Positions 53,725-62,876 of a stretch of DNA of 64,000 nucleotides are shown piece after piece. The stretch is from Emticicia fluvialis (GTDB taxonomy: Bacteria; Bacteroidota; Bacteroidia; Cytophagales; Spirosomataceae), in assembly GCF_024793945.1 (NCBI RefSeq), contig NZ_JANUSD010000022.1:1-64000 (forward strand), given 5' to 3'. Numbering within the stretch: position 1 is the stretch's first letter; the number at the start of each line of letters is the position of its first letter. The translations under genes and the position numbers were made by a program. The notes beneath the pieces are model-generated. The model saw nothing but the letters and a program-made list of their open reading frames with translations. It searched no databases and had not been told where the DNA came from.

Positions 53725-56700
53725 ATGCATTATAAAGAATATAAATCTGTTAACTACGCAGCCATCGCTGACGAAATTCTGGAGTTCTGGAAAAAGAATA
53801 AAGTATTTGAGCAATCGGTAGAGGTAAGAGAAGGCGCACCTGCTTTTACATTCTATGAGGGGCCTCCGTCTGCTAACGGAACACCGGGTATCCACCACGT
53901 AATGGCTCGTACTATTAAAGATATTTTCTGCCGGTACAAAACCCTGAAAGGTTTTCAGGTAAAACGTAAAGGTGGTTGGGATACCCACGGCCTGCCGGTT
54001 GAACTGCAAGTGGAAAAAGAACTGGGTATTACCAAAGAAGACATTGGGATTAAGATATCGGTTGAAGAATATAACCGGAAATGCCGTGAAACGGTAATGC
54101 GTTTTACCGACCAATGGAATGACCTGACCGAAAAAATGGGGTACTGGGTAGACCTTGACAACCCATACATTACCTACAAAAACGAATACATAGAGTCTAT
54201 CTGGTATCTGATTAAGGAGTTCTACAAAAAAGGACTGCTCTATAAAGGGTATACCATTCAGCCATACTCGCCTGCTGCCGGAACGGGGCTTTCGTCTCAT
54301 GAGTTAAACATGCCCGGCACTTACAAAGAAGTGAAAGACACTTCTCTTACGGCACAGTTTAAGGTGAAGAAATCAGACAAGTCTGACTTTTTGTTTGAAG
54401 CAGCCCAAGGCAATGAGGTGTACATATTGGCCTGGACCACCACACCGTGGACACTCCCTGCCAACTCGGCACTTACTGTAGGTAAAAACATTGACTACGT
54501 ATTGGTAAAAACGTTTAATCCGTACACCTACCTGCCGGTAAATGTGGTGTTGGCAAAAGTGTTGGTGAGTAAATATTTCTCTGAGAAAGGGCTGGACGGT
54601 GATTTTGACGGCTTTGCTGCGTCAGACAAAAAACTGATTCCGTGGACAATCCTAACAGAATTTAAAGGCGCTACATTAGAAGGTATTGAGTATCATCAGT
54701 TATTGCCCTATGTTCAGCCTGATGCAGCTGCTTTCAGAGTTATTATAGGTGACTTTGTTACTACTGAAGACGGCACAGGGGTTGTACATACTTCACCTAC
54801 CTTCGGTGCTGACGACTTCCGTGTTGCTCAGCAAAATGGTATTCCGCCGATAATGGTGAAAGACGAAAACGGCAAAGAGGTGCCTATTGTTGATAAGCGT
54901 GGCCGCTTTGTAAAGGAGATTTCAGATTTTACCCTGGAGTATGTTAAAGAGGCATATCTGACAGACGACGAAAAAGAAACAGAACGCCAGAAACAGGGCC
55001 GAGACAAATATCTGTCGGTAGATGAGCGCATCGGTATCAAACTGAAAACAGAGAATAAGGCTTTTAATGTTCAGAAGTTTGACCACCCTTACCCACACTG
55101 CTGGCGTACTGATAAACCGGTGCTATACTACCCGCTTGATAGCTGGTTTATTCGCACCACAGCCATGAAAGAAAGGCTGGTAGCCTTGAATAAGACCATT
55201 AACTGGCAGCCTGAAAGCACCGGAACGGGTCGTTTCGGTAACTGGCTTGAAAACGCCGTAGACTGGAACCTGTCTCGTAGCCGTTACTGGGGTACTCCGC
55301 TACCTATCTGGCGGAGCGAAGATGGTGAAGAGGTGTGCATTGGCTCATTGGAAGAACTGAAAAACGGTATTCTGCATGCCCTGAAAGATGAGGCACTATC
55401 TGCCGAACAAAAGCAGAAAAACGAGTATTTTCTTGCATTGCTGGCCGATAACAAAGAAGACCTGCACCGCCCTTATGTAGATGAGGTGTATCTGGTATCT
55501 ACCAGCGGTAAAGTAATGCAACGTGAAACCGACCTGATTGACGTTTGGTTTGACTCTGGCGCTATGCCGTTTGCACAATGGCATTATCCGTTTGAGAACA
55601 AGGAGATTTTTGATAATAATTACCCTGCTGATTTCATTTCGGAAGGGGTTGACCAGACACGCGGGTGGTTCTTTACCCTGCATGCCATATCTGGTATGTT
55701 GTACGACTCCATTGCCTTTAAAAACGTGGTGTCGACAGGATTGGTGCTTGACAAAAACGGCAACAAGATGTCTAAACGCCTGGGTAATGCCGTCAATCCG
55801 TTTGAGACGCTGTCTCAATATGGGGCCGACCCAACCCGCTGGTATATGATTACCAATGCCGAGCCTTGGGATAACCTGAAGTTTAATATTGACGGTATCA
55901 CAGAAGTGCAACGTAAGTTTTTTGGTACACTTACCAATACTTACAATTTCTTTGCACTGTACGCCAATTTGGATAATTATAAAATGACAGAGGCCGACCG
56001 TGTGCCTTATGAGCGTTTGCCTGAAATGGACCGTTGGATTCTGTCTAAATTATATACGCTTATTAAAGAAGTTGAAGAGCAATACGAGACCTACAACCCT
56101 ACTAAAGCAGGGCGTTTGATACAGGATTTTGTATGCGACCAACTCTCTAACTGGTATGTGCGATTGTGTCGCCGCCGTTTCTGGCAAGGCGAAATGACCG
56201 AGAACAAAAAGGCAGCCTATGAAACATTACAGCACTGTCTGGTTGCAGTTTCGCAGTTGATGTCGCCTATTGCGCCTTTCTATGGAGACTGGTTGTATAG
56301 AAACATGACTGATTGTATCCGTGAGGAAGCTAAAGCCAGCAAAACCCGTTTCTTGCATGAGTCGGTGCACTTTACTGAATGGCATAAATATGACGAAACG
56401 TTGGTAGATTCTGATTTGGAAGAGTCGATGGATTTAGCGCAGAGAATATCATCGCTGGTACACTCATTGCGTAAAATACATAAAATTAAGGTTCGCCAGC
56501 CACTGCAAAGAATCCTGATTCCGGTGCTTTCTGAAAGTACGCGTGAGAAGATTCGTCATGTAGAAGAGATCATCAAGTCGGAAGTAAACATTAAGGCTGT
56601 TGAATATCTGGATGACGATTCTGGTATCCTGAAAAAGAAAGTGAAGCCAAACTTTAAAGTACTGGGCCCTAAATACGGCAAGGACATGAAAGAGGTGGGC

Positions 56701-57162
56701 AACTTTATTACTGCCATAACTCCGGAACAACTGAAAGAACTGGAAAAAACCGGCGAACTGGCCACGCAGTCAGCACTGGCAGCGTTTACACATCTGAAAC
56801 TGGAAGACGTTGAGATACTGACAGAAGACGTACCGGGCTGGTTAGTTGCCAGCCAAGGTGGGTTAACAGTTGCGCTGGATATGACCATTTCTGAAGAACT
56901 GCGTTATGAAGGTATCGCCCGCGATTTTGTAAACCGTATTCAGAACTACAGAAAAGATAATGGTTTTGAAGTAACCGATAAAATCAGGATATCGTTAGCC
57001 AACAATAATGAAACGCTGGTAGCGGCGGTTCAGGCCAATAAAGATTATATCTGCCAGGAAGTGCAGGCGCTTTCGCTGGATGTAACTGAGGCAATTGTAC
57101 AAGCCGCTGAAATTGAAATGGACGAGTTCCTGTTGCTTGTTAACGTAGAAGTAGCAAAGTAA
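53725..57162 (+). CDS. ileS: Isoleucyl-tRNA synthetase, long eukaryote-like type
   Basis: A 1145-residue class I synthetase charging tRNA-Ile. The HIGH-type motif is GIHH at 55-58 (in SANGTPGIHHVM) and KMSKR is at about 681-685; the editing (CP1) domain lies between, with TTTPWTLPANSALTV and GVVHTSPTFGADD. The C-terminal 430 residues hold the anticodon domain and tail. Length and the GIHH form match the eukaryote-like IleS2 class rather than the 940-residue E. coli type. I use the ATG at 53725; the longer frame from TTG 53671 begins inside the -7 box. Confidence 0.96.
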   Translation: MHYKEYKSVNYAAIADEILEFWKKNKVFEQSVEVREGAPAFTFYEGPPSANGTPGIHHVMARTIKDIFCRYKTLKGFQVKRKGGWDTHGLPVELQVEKELGITKEDIGIKISVEEYNRKCRETVMRFTDQWNDLTEKMGYWVDLDNPYITYKNEYIESIWYLIKEFYKKGLLYKGYTIQPYSPAAGTGLSSHELNMPGTYKEVKDTSLTAQFKVKKSDKSDFLFEAAQGNEVYILAWTTTPWTLPANSALTVGKNIDYVLVKTFNPYTYLPVNVVLAKVLVSKYFSEKGLDGDFDGFAASDKKLIPWTILTEFKGATLEGIEYHQLLPYVQPDAAAFRVIIGDFVTTEDGTGVVHTSPTFGADDFRVAQQNGIPPIMVKDENGKEVPIVDKRGRFVKEISDFTLEYVKEAYLTDDEKETERQKQGRDKYLSVDERIGIKLKTENKAFNVQKFDHPYPHCWRTDKPVLYYPLDSWFIRTTAMKERLVALNKTINWQPESTGTGRFGNWLENAVDWNLSRSRYWGTPLPIWRSEDGEEVCIGSLEELKNGILHALKDEALSAEQKQKNEYFLALLADNKEDLHRPYVDEVYLVSTSGKVMQRETDLIDVWFDSGAMPFAQWHYPFENKEIFDNNYPADFISEGVDQTRGWFFTLHAISGMLYDSIAFKNVVSTGLVLDKNGNKMSKRLGNAVNPFETLSQYGADPTRWYMITNAEPWDNLKFNIDGITEVQRKFFGTLTNTYNFFALYANLDNYKMTEADRVPYERLPEMDRWILSKLYTLIKEVEEQYETYNPTKAGRLIQDFVCDQLSNWYVRLCRRRFWQGEMTENKKAAYETLQHCLVAVSQLMSPIAPFYGDWLYRNMTDCIREEAKASKTRFLHESVHFTEWHKYDETLVDSDLEESMDLAQRISSLVHSLRKIHKIKVRQPLQRILIPVLSESTREKIRHVEEIIKSEVNIKAVEYLDDDSGILKKKVKPNFKVLGPKYGKDMKEVGNFITAITPEQLKELEKTGELATQSALAAFTHLKLEDVEILTEDVPGWLVASQGGLTVALDMTISEELRYEGIARDFVNRIQNYRKDNGFEVTDKIRISLANNNETLVAAVQANKDYICQEVQALSLDVTEAIVQAAEIEMDEFLLLVNVEVAK

Positions 57163-57183
57163 ATACTGATTAAACAGATACAG

Positions 57184-57209
57184 AAAAGGTGGAGCGCGCT
57201 CCACCTTTT
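57184..57209. terminator. Shared bidirectional terminator of ileS and the aminotransferase gene
   Basis: A perfect 26-bp palindrome with AAAAGGTGGAGC as its left arm, ending in T7 on the plus strand. It fills the 48 bp between two convergent genes and ends one base before the stop codon of the minus-strand gene. Confidence 0.9.
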
Positions 57210-57210
57210 T

Positions 57211-58497
57211 TTATGTTTTAGCAATGTGCTTTATGCCATCCAGCAGCCGGTCTAAGTCGTTAAGAGTAGTGTACACATGAGGTGTTACCCGTACGCCATC
57301 CAGCTTTTCCCATTTAACGGGCGAGGTATGTATTTTGAATTTCCCGAGCAATTCGCCTTCAATTTTGCCGGCTTCCAGGCCTTCTATGCCAAAATGCGCC
57401 AATGCACCCGAGTATTCGGCTTTTAAAGGCGTATTCAGCTTAAACTTTGTAATACCTGAAGCCTCTTTGGCCCAGTAGTTTTTCAGATACCGCAAGCGGG
57501 CTTCTTTACGGGCATTGCCAATAGCCAGCTGGAAATTAAGCGCCTGCCCAATGGCCTGCTCTATCATAAAAGGTCTGGTACCCAGGTTTTCAAACTTACG
57601 GATATTGTCAGACGTGGGCTTATCATTAGGTATCAACGGAAACACCTTGCTGATTTTCTCTTTCTTTATCCATAACATACCAGAGCCTATGGGTGCCGAT
57701 AGCCATTTATGCAGGCTGGTGCCGTAGTAATCACCTCCCAAGTCAGGTATTTTATATTCCAGATGCGCAAAAGAATGAGCGCCGTCTATCAGTACTTCAA
57801 TGCCTCTTTTATGGGCCTCGTCAGCTATTCTTCTTGCCGGTAGAATTTGCCCGTTCCAGTTTACAATGTGGGTAATATGTACCACTTTGGTTCTGGGGGT
57901 CATTTTCTCCACAAATTTCTTCACAATCAGGTCATTGTCTTCCAGCGGCAGGTCTATATCTACATAGTTGATTTTCAGTCCGTCGCGCATTTCTCGCATT
58001 CGCCAGGCATGCAGCATATTCGGGTAATCGTAGCGGGTCATTACAACTTCATCACCTTTTTGTAACGGTAAGCCCAGAATCACGGTGTCCAGTGCTTCGG
58101 TTGCATTACGGTTGATAGCAATTTCTTCCGGCGATACCCCCGCATATTTTGCCAGATTCTCTCTCAGGGGTTCTCTTCCCTGGTCTAGTATGCGCCACAT
58201 AAAATAACTGGGCGCTTCGTTGGCAAATTTTCCATAACGTTCTACGGCATTTTGTACCACCAGGGGTGCAGGGCTTACGCCACCGTTATTCAGGTTAATA
58301 ATCTGCGGAGACACCGTATAAGCCTGTTGAATCTGATACCAGTAGTCTTCGTCAGATGCCAGTTCCAACGCTGATTTATTGGTTTTTAATGAGCCGATGG
58401 TTACTAGCTCGTCAGCTGAAAGCGCCTTTAATGAGGGTAAGAGCGATGCTCCGGTGAGCGCAGATACACTGCGGATGAAGTGCCGGCGTGAGTTCAT
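57211..58497 (-). CDS. Class V aminotransferase-like PLP protein with Tat-like leader
   Basis: A 428-residue PLP enzyme of aminotransferase class V, closest in plan to isopenicillin-N epimerase and cysteine desulfurase-like proteins. NRNATEALD binds the phosphate, LIDGAHSFAH holds the cofactor Asp, and TSLHKWLSAP has the Schiff-base Lys near residue 263. The N-terminus NSRRHFIRSVSALTGASLLPSL (shown as SRRHFIR plus a hydrophobic stretch) is a twin-arginine leader, so a folded, PLP-loaded enzyme could be exported. Substrate unknown. Confidence 0.87.
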   Translation of the reverse strand: MNSRRHFIRSVSALTGASLLPSLKALSADELVTIGSLKTNKSALELASDEDYWYQIQQAYTVSPQIINLNNGGVSPAPLVVQNAVERYGKFANEAPSYFMWRILDQGREPLRENLAKYAGVSPEEIAINRNATEALDTVILGLPLQKGDEVVMTRYDYPNMLHAWRMREMRDGLKINYVDIDLPLEDNDLIVKKFVEKMTPRTKVVHITHIVNWNGQILPARRIADEAHKRGIEVLIDGAHSFAHLEYKIPDLGGDYYGTSLHKWLSAPIGSGMLWIKKEKISKVFPLIPNDKPTSDNIRKFENLGTRPFMIEQAIGQALNFQLAIGNARKEARLRYLKNYWAKEASGITKFKLNTPLKAEYSGALAHFGIEGLEAGKIEGELLGKFKIHTSPVKWEKLDGVRVTPHVYTTLNDLDRLLDGIKHIAKT

Positions 58498-58813
58498 TGA
58501 TTCAGTAGTTTAGGAATTGAGTGTTTGCGAATATAAGTAAAAGCAAAACAGATACAAATGGAAGAATTATATTTATTGCATATTAAGCCGGATGTCATTA
58601 AAATACATTACTAAATCCAAAAAAAACACAAAATGCCAATGTATATACATGTATGCAATTTAGCTGAAGTGGCTTACAGCACCTCCGGAGTAAACACTCA
58701 ATAAACCAAAACACTGAAAGAACAAAGAAACGGGTAGGCCGATTGATAAATTAAAAGCCGACTCAAAATCTGATTTGAGCCGGCTTTTATATATCAATAG
58801 AACGAGAATAATT
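58498..58813. other. 316-bp intergenic region
   Basis: Holds the sodA terminator (58752-58789) and, nearer the aminotransferase start, overlapping palindromes TGTATATACA and ATACATGTAT (58640-58654), a possible operator. No frame. Confidence 0.5.
58752..58789 (-). terminator. Terminator of sodA
   Basis: A long stem TAAAAGCCG-A-CTCAAA / TTTGAG-C-CGGCTTTTA; the A/C site is a U-G pair on the minus strand, showing the direction. It lies 25 bp beyond the sodA stop. Confidence 0.85.
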
Positions 58814-59419
58814 TTATTTACCTGAATACAATTTCGCTACTGCATCCCAGCTCACTACATTCCAGAATGTATCTACGTAGTCAGGGCGTTTGTTCTGGAA
58901 TTTCAGATAATAGGCGTGTTCCCAAACATCAAGACCCAGAATCGGTGTGCCTTTTTTATCTGCCACGTCCATCAAAGGATTATCCTGATTAGGAGTAGAC
59001 GTAATAAATAACTTCCCATCGGCATCGGCTGCTAACCATGCCCAACCCGAACCGAAACGTCCAAGAGCCGCTTTTTTAAACTCATCTTTGAAAGTATCAA
59101 AAGAGCCAAAAGCCTCATCAATTGCTTTGCCAAGGTCGCCGGTAGGGGCACCACCGCCATTAGGAGACAAAATGTTCCAGAATAAATCATGGTTGAAATG
59201 GCCACCACCGTTGTTTCTTACAGGCGCAGGGTATTTGCTGATATTTGTCAGCAATTCTTTCAAACTTAAACCTTCTAATTCAGTACCTGCAATGGCATTG
59301 TTGAGATTAGTTACATAGGTTTGGTGATGACGGTCATGGTGGATTTCCATTGTTGCCTTATCAAAATGAGGCTCCAGTGCGTCACTTGCGTAAGGGAGCG
59401 GATCGAGTGTGTATGCCAT
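58814..59419 (-). CDS. sodA: Fe/Mn superoxide dismutase
   Basis: A 201-residue enzyme turning superoxide into oxygen and peroxide. Metal ligands are His27 (MEIHHDRHH), His77 (GGGHFNHDLFW), Asp164 and His168 (DVWEHAYYL). The GGGHFNH form and the SPNGGG loop point to the Mn or cambialistic type more than to FeSOD. No signal peptide, so it is cytoplasmic. It lies 88 bp behind tadA on the same strand. Confidence 0.95.
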   Translation of the reverse strand: MAYTLDPLPYASDALEPHFDKATMEIHHDRHHQTYVTNLNNAIAGTELEGLSLKELLTNISKYPAPVRNNGGGHFNHDLFWNILSPNGGGAPTGDLGKAIDEAFGSFDTFKDEFKKAALGRFGSGWAWLAADADGKLFITSTPNQDNPLMDVADKKGTPILGLDVWEHAYYLKFQNKRPDYVDTFWNVVSWDAVAKLYSGK

Positions 59420-59507
59420 ATCTTAAAGAAAGTTTTAATTGTGATTATCAAATAACTTAGTGTTGAATGTAACGCCGTAGCTATTAGTTTAACGCGAAGC
59501 GCTAAAA

Positions 59508-59966
59508 TTATGTTCGCAAATTTCTGAAAAAATTCTTCATTAGTGTTTCGCAATCCTTTTCCAGAATGCCTTTTACGAGCGTAGTTTTAGGATGAAGAAT
59601 ATTGGGAGAAACCCTGGAAAAACCACGTTTCGGGTCAGATGCCCCATATACAATCCGGTCAATCTGCGACCACCCCAAAGCCCCGGCGCACATAACGCAG
59701 GGTTCAAGCGTTACATATAAAGTGCAGTCTTTCAGGTATTTGGCGCCCAGAAATTGTGAGGCAGCGGTAATGGCAATTATCTCGGCATGTGCAGTTACGT
59801 CGTTCAGTTGTTCGGTCTGGTTGGTACCCTTGCCTATAATTTTGCTGCCCCCTGCTACTACAATTGCCCCCACCGGAATTTCTCCGGCATCACCTGCCTG
59901 AATGGCTAAATCTAATGCTTTGGCCATGAAGTATTCGTGTGAGTATAGCGGATAAGATTGCCCCAC
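59508..59966 (-). CDS. tadA: tRNA(adenine-34) deaminase-type nucleoside deaminase
   Basis: A 152-residue zinc deaminase. The zinc site is HAE (His60, catalytic Glu62) and PCVMC (Cys90, Cys93), in TLEPCVMCAGAL, the form found in TadA, which makes inosine 34 in tRNA-Arg; GEIPVGAIVV fits too. Guanine deaminases of the same fold are the alternative. Starts at MGQSYPL, giving the usual length. Confidence 0.88.
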   Translation of the reverse strand: MGQSYPLYSHEYFMAKALDLAIQAGDAGEIPVGAIVVAGGSKIIGKGTNQTEQLNDVTAHAEIIAITAASQFLGAKYLKDCTLYVTLEPCVMCAGALGWSQIDRIVYGASDPKRGFSRVSPNILHPKTTLVKGILEKDCETLMKNFFRNLRT

Positions 59967-59982
59967 AATAGTAGATGGTTAT

Positions 59983-60008
59983 AATAAAGGCTTCCTGAAA
60001 CAGGAAGC
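59983..60008 (-). terminator. Terminator of nadA
   Basis: GCTTCCTG / CAGGAAGC (59990-59997 with 60001-60008) with a 3-nt loop, followed on the minus strand by CTTTATTAT. It lies 22 bp beyond the nadA stop. Confidence 0.7.
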
Positions 60009-60030
60009 GCGGGTAAAATCAATATTAAAA

Positions 60031-61017
60031 TTACAACCCAAACTTCGTCGATAACTCCAGCATCCTTTCAATAGGTTTGCGGGCCTCTGCTATAATTTCA
60101 GGCGATAAGGTTATTTCAGGCGCTTCATCTCTCAGGCACAAATAAAGTTTCTCGAGTGTGTTGAGCTTCATGTGCGGGCAGTCTGAACAAGCCTGGCAAG
60201 CATGACCATTCTTAGACGTAGGCGCCACTATGAACTTCTTGTCAGGCACGGCTTTGCGCATCTGATGCAAAATGCCCGACTCAGTAGCCACAATAAATTC
60301 TTTCTCAGGGCTGTTAATTACGTATTTTAATAATCCGGTTGTAGATCCGATATAGTCGGCCAGTTGCAAAACAGATTCTTCGCTTTCTGGGTGCGCCACA
60401 ACCAGCGCGGCAGGGTGTTTGGCTTTTAAATCCTGAATCATTTTACCAGAGAAGGTCTCATGCACCATACAGGCGCCGTCCCACAAAACCATGTTCCGGC
60501 CTGTTACTCTGTTAATGTATCCGCCCAGGTTTTTATCAGGGGCAAAAATTATCTTCTGGTCTTTCGGGAAACTCTCCACAATCTTTACCGCATTGCTGCT
60601 GGTGCAAACCACGTCTGTCAGGGTTTTCAGAGCTGCAGAGCAGTTTACGTAAGATATCACAATGTGGTCCGGGTGTTGTGCTTTAAACGTCGCAAATTCA
60701 TCGGCCGGGGCTGACTCCTCCAAAGAACACCCGGCGTTCATATCCGGAAGCACCACTTTCTTTTGCGGCGACAATATCTTTGCTGTTTCTGCCATGAAGC
60801 GCACACCGGCAAAAACAATCATGTCGGCATCTGTTTTAGCTGCCTGCTGAGAAAGCCCCAGGCTGTCGCCTATGTAATCGGCAATGTCCTGAATTTCAGC
60901 TACCTGATAATAATGTACCAGAATAACGGCATTCTTTTCTTTCTTTAGTCGTGCTATTTCAGCAACATAATCAATATTTTCCTTTACCATCTTCATTCTA
61001 TTTGTAAAAACTGTCAA
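60031..61017 (-). CDS. nadA: Quinolinate synthase
   Basis: A 328-residue enzyme condensing iminoaspartate and dihydroxyacetone phosphate to quinolinate in NAD synthesis. The [4Fe-4S] ligands should be Cys97 (NAGCSLEE), Cys183 (GACMVHETF) and Cys280 (last Cys of CQACSDCPHM), judged by family spacing. NAVILVHYYQ and GSTTGLLKY are signatures. Starts at M1, M8 or M10 are all possible. nadB and nadC are not next to it. Its promoter is interlocked with that of yifB. Confidence 0.95.
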   Translation of the reverse strand: MTVFTNRMKMVKENIDYVAEIARLKKEKNAVILVHYYQVAEIQDIADYIGDSLGLSQQAAKTDADMIVFAGVRFMAETAKILSPQKKVVLPDMNAGCSLEESAPADEFATFKAQHPDHIVISYVNCSAALKTLTDVVCTSSNAVKIVESFPKDQKIIFAPDKNLGGYINRVTGRNMVLWDGACMVHETFSGKMIQDLKAKHPAALVVAHPESEESVLQLADYIGSTTGLLKYVINSPEKEFIVATESGILHQMRKAVPDKKFIVAPTSKNGHACQACSDCPHMKLNTLEKLYLCLRDEAPEITLSPEIIAEARKPIERMLELSTKFGL

Positions 61018-61048
61018 TAAAACGCAAAACCTTTACTGGTTTTAGCTG

Positions 61049-61082
61049 CAAAGATATTGCTACTTTTGTATCTTTAATGCAA
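61049..61082 (-). promoter_or_regulatory. Promoter of nadA
   Basis: On the minus strand TTG (61080-61082), 23-bp spacer, TATCTTTG (61049-61056), an exact -7 box. The start would be near 61042, about 25 bases before the first ATG. Confidence 0.6.
61061..61068 (+). promoter_or_regulatory. -7 box of yifB
   Basis: TACTTTTG on the plus strand matches TAnnTTTG and lies 4 bp from the nadA -7 box on the other strand. The leader to the ATG at 61238 would be about 165 bases. Confidence 0.5.
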
Positions 61083-61237
61083 TAACAATTTTTACTTACG
61101 CAAAATCTCATTCATACTGAAATAGTTTCCCGGTTCAGCCAAAACAATAGCCCTTACAAGCCTAAGTTTACGTGATTGAAAGCAGGATTTGTTTAGTATT
61201 AAAATGATGGTTTAATTTGACAGAAAAAAACGATTAT

Positions 61238-62779
61238 ATGTTATCAAAAACCTTTGGGGCTGCTGTATATGGAGTAAATGCCACCTTGATAACAGTTGAA
61301 GTAAGTGTAGTACAAGGCATCGGGATGTCTATAGTAGGGCTGCCCGATGGTGCTGTGAAAGAAAGTCAACAACGTATTGATGCTGCGCTAAAAAACTGCA
61401 ATTATCAGATTTCCAGACAAAAAACGGTTATTAATCTGGCTCCGGCCGATATCCGGAAGGAAGGGTCGGCTTATGATTTGCCGATGGCTGTGGGTATCCT
61501 GACAGCGGGTGAGTTAATCAGCCCGGCTAAAAATCTGGAAGAATATGTGATTCTGGGCGAACTGGCCCTCGATGGTACCCTTCGGCCCATTAAGGGCGTG
61601 CTGCCGATTGCTATAGAAGCGCGGAGGTCAAAGCTGAAAGGATTTATTCTGCCTGCTGAAAATGCCATGGAGGCTTCTATCGTTAATAACCTGGATATTA
61701 TAGGGGTAAAGACCTTAACAGAAGCCATTGATTTTATAATCGGTGAGAAAGAAATAGAGCCGCTGGTAACCGATACACGTGATATTTTCTATAACTCGAT
61801 TAACGAATATGAAGCAGATTTCTCTCATGTGCAGGGGCAGGAGAATATCAAACGAGCCATGGAAATTGCCGCGGCCGGTGGGCATAATGTAATTATGATA
61901 GGCCCGCCGGGGGCAGGTAAAACCATGCTTGCCAAACGTATTCCGTCTATTTTACCTCCGCTGACACTCCATGAAGCGCTTGAGACAACCAAGATTCATT
62001 CGGTAGCCGGAAAACTGGGCTTAAAGGCCTCATTAATTGCCCGTAGGCCGTTCCGCGCACCACATCATACCATTTCAGATGCGGCTCTGGTAGGAGGGGG
62101 CGGGTTTCCGCAACCCGGTGAAATTTCGCTGGCACATAACGGGGTTTTGTTTCTGGATGAATTACCCGAGTTTAAACGCACCGTACTGGAAGTAATGCGC
62201 CAGCCACTGGAAGAACGGAAGGTGGTGATATCAAGAACAAGACAGGCGGTTGAGTTTCCGGCCAATTTTATGCTCATAGCCAGCATGAACCCATGCCCCT
62301 GCGGATTTTATAATCATCCGGAAAAAGAATGTACCTGTCCACCCGGAACCGTTGGCAAATATCTGAACCGGATTTCAGGGCCCTTGCTCGACAGAATTGA
62401 TTTGCACGTAGAGGTAACACCGGTGAGTTTCGACCAGATTTCATCTACCCGCAAGAATGAATCATCGGCTGTTATCAGAGAAAGAGTGATAAAAGCAAGG
62501 GAGATACAGACTAGTAGGTTTGAAAAATATCCGGATATTCATTCTAATGCCATGATGCCGCCCGAAATGGTGAAAGAAATATGTGAAATAGGTGATGCCG
62601 GAAAAGCGCTTCTGAAAAAAGCTATGGAGCGCCTGGGGCTTTCGGCCAGAGCTTACGACCGGATTCTGAAAGTATCGCGCACGATTGCCGATCTGGCAGA
62701 GTCGGAAGAAATAAGGATTGAGCATCTGGCAGAAGCCATTCAGTTCAGAAGTCTGGACAGAGAAAGCTGGGCGGGCTGA
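61238..62779 (+). CDS. yifB: YifB/ComM-family Mg-chelatase-like AAA+ ATPase
   Basis: A 513-residue protein with an N-terminal Lon-protease-like domain (1-170), an AAA+ Mg-chelatase ChlI domain with Walker A GPPGAGKT (about 222-229) and Walker B VLFLDELPEF, a Cys cluster NPCPCGFYNHPEKECTCPPG typical of the family, and a C-terminal lid domain. ComM in Vibrio is a helicase that helps branch migration in natural transformation. I start at the ATG giving MLSKTFG, the family's normal start, not the TTG seven codons before. Confidence 0.94.
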   Translation: MLSKTFGAAVYGVNATLITVEVSVVQGIGMSIVGLPDGAVKESQQRIDAALKNCNYQISRQKTVINLAPADIRKEGSAYDLPMAVGILTAGELISPAKNLEEYVILGELALDGTLRPIKGVLPIAIEARRSKLKGFILPAENAMEASIVNNLDIIGVKTLTEAIDFIIGEKEIEPLVTDTRDIFYNSINEYEADFSHVQGQENIKRAMEIAAAGGHNVIMIGPPGAGKTMLAKRIPSILPPLTLHEALETTKIHSVAGKLGLKASLIARRPFRAPHHTISDAALVGGGGFPQPGEISLAHNGVLFLDELPEFKRTVLEVMRQPLEERKVVISRTRQAVEFPANFMLIASMNPCPCGFYNHPEKECTCPPGTVGKYLNRISGPLLDRIDLHVEVTPVSFDQISSTRKNESSAVIRERVIKAREIQTSRFEKYPDIHSNAMMPPEMVKEICEIGDAGKALLKKAMERLGLSARAYDRILKVSRTIADLAESEEIRIEHLAEAIQFRSLDRESWAG

Positions 62780-62795
62780 TAATTGAAAGTAGCTT

Positions 62796-62851
62796 AAAAA
62801 AGAGAAGGCTGTTCTTGATTTTGATTGCTCAAAACTCAATGACAGCCTTCT
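62796..62851 (-). terminator. Terminator of the Gfo/Idh gene, shared intergenic hairpin with yifB
   Basis: AGAAGGCTGT / ACAGCCTTCT (62803-62812 with 62842-62851), 10 bp perfect with a 29-nt loop. A T run follows on the minus strand only (CTTTTTTAAG), so it serves the minus gene best. Confidence 0.65.
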
Positions 62852-62876
62852 TGATTATCTCTGAAAATCAAATTTA

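Noticed and set aside
53719..54300. 193-codon minus-strand frame inside ileS
   Set aside because: Antisense to the conserved catalytic domain of IleS; the translation has no recognisable motif.
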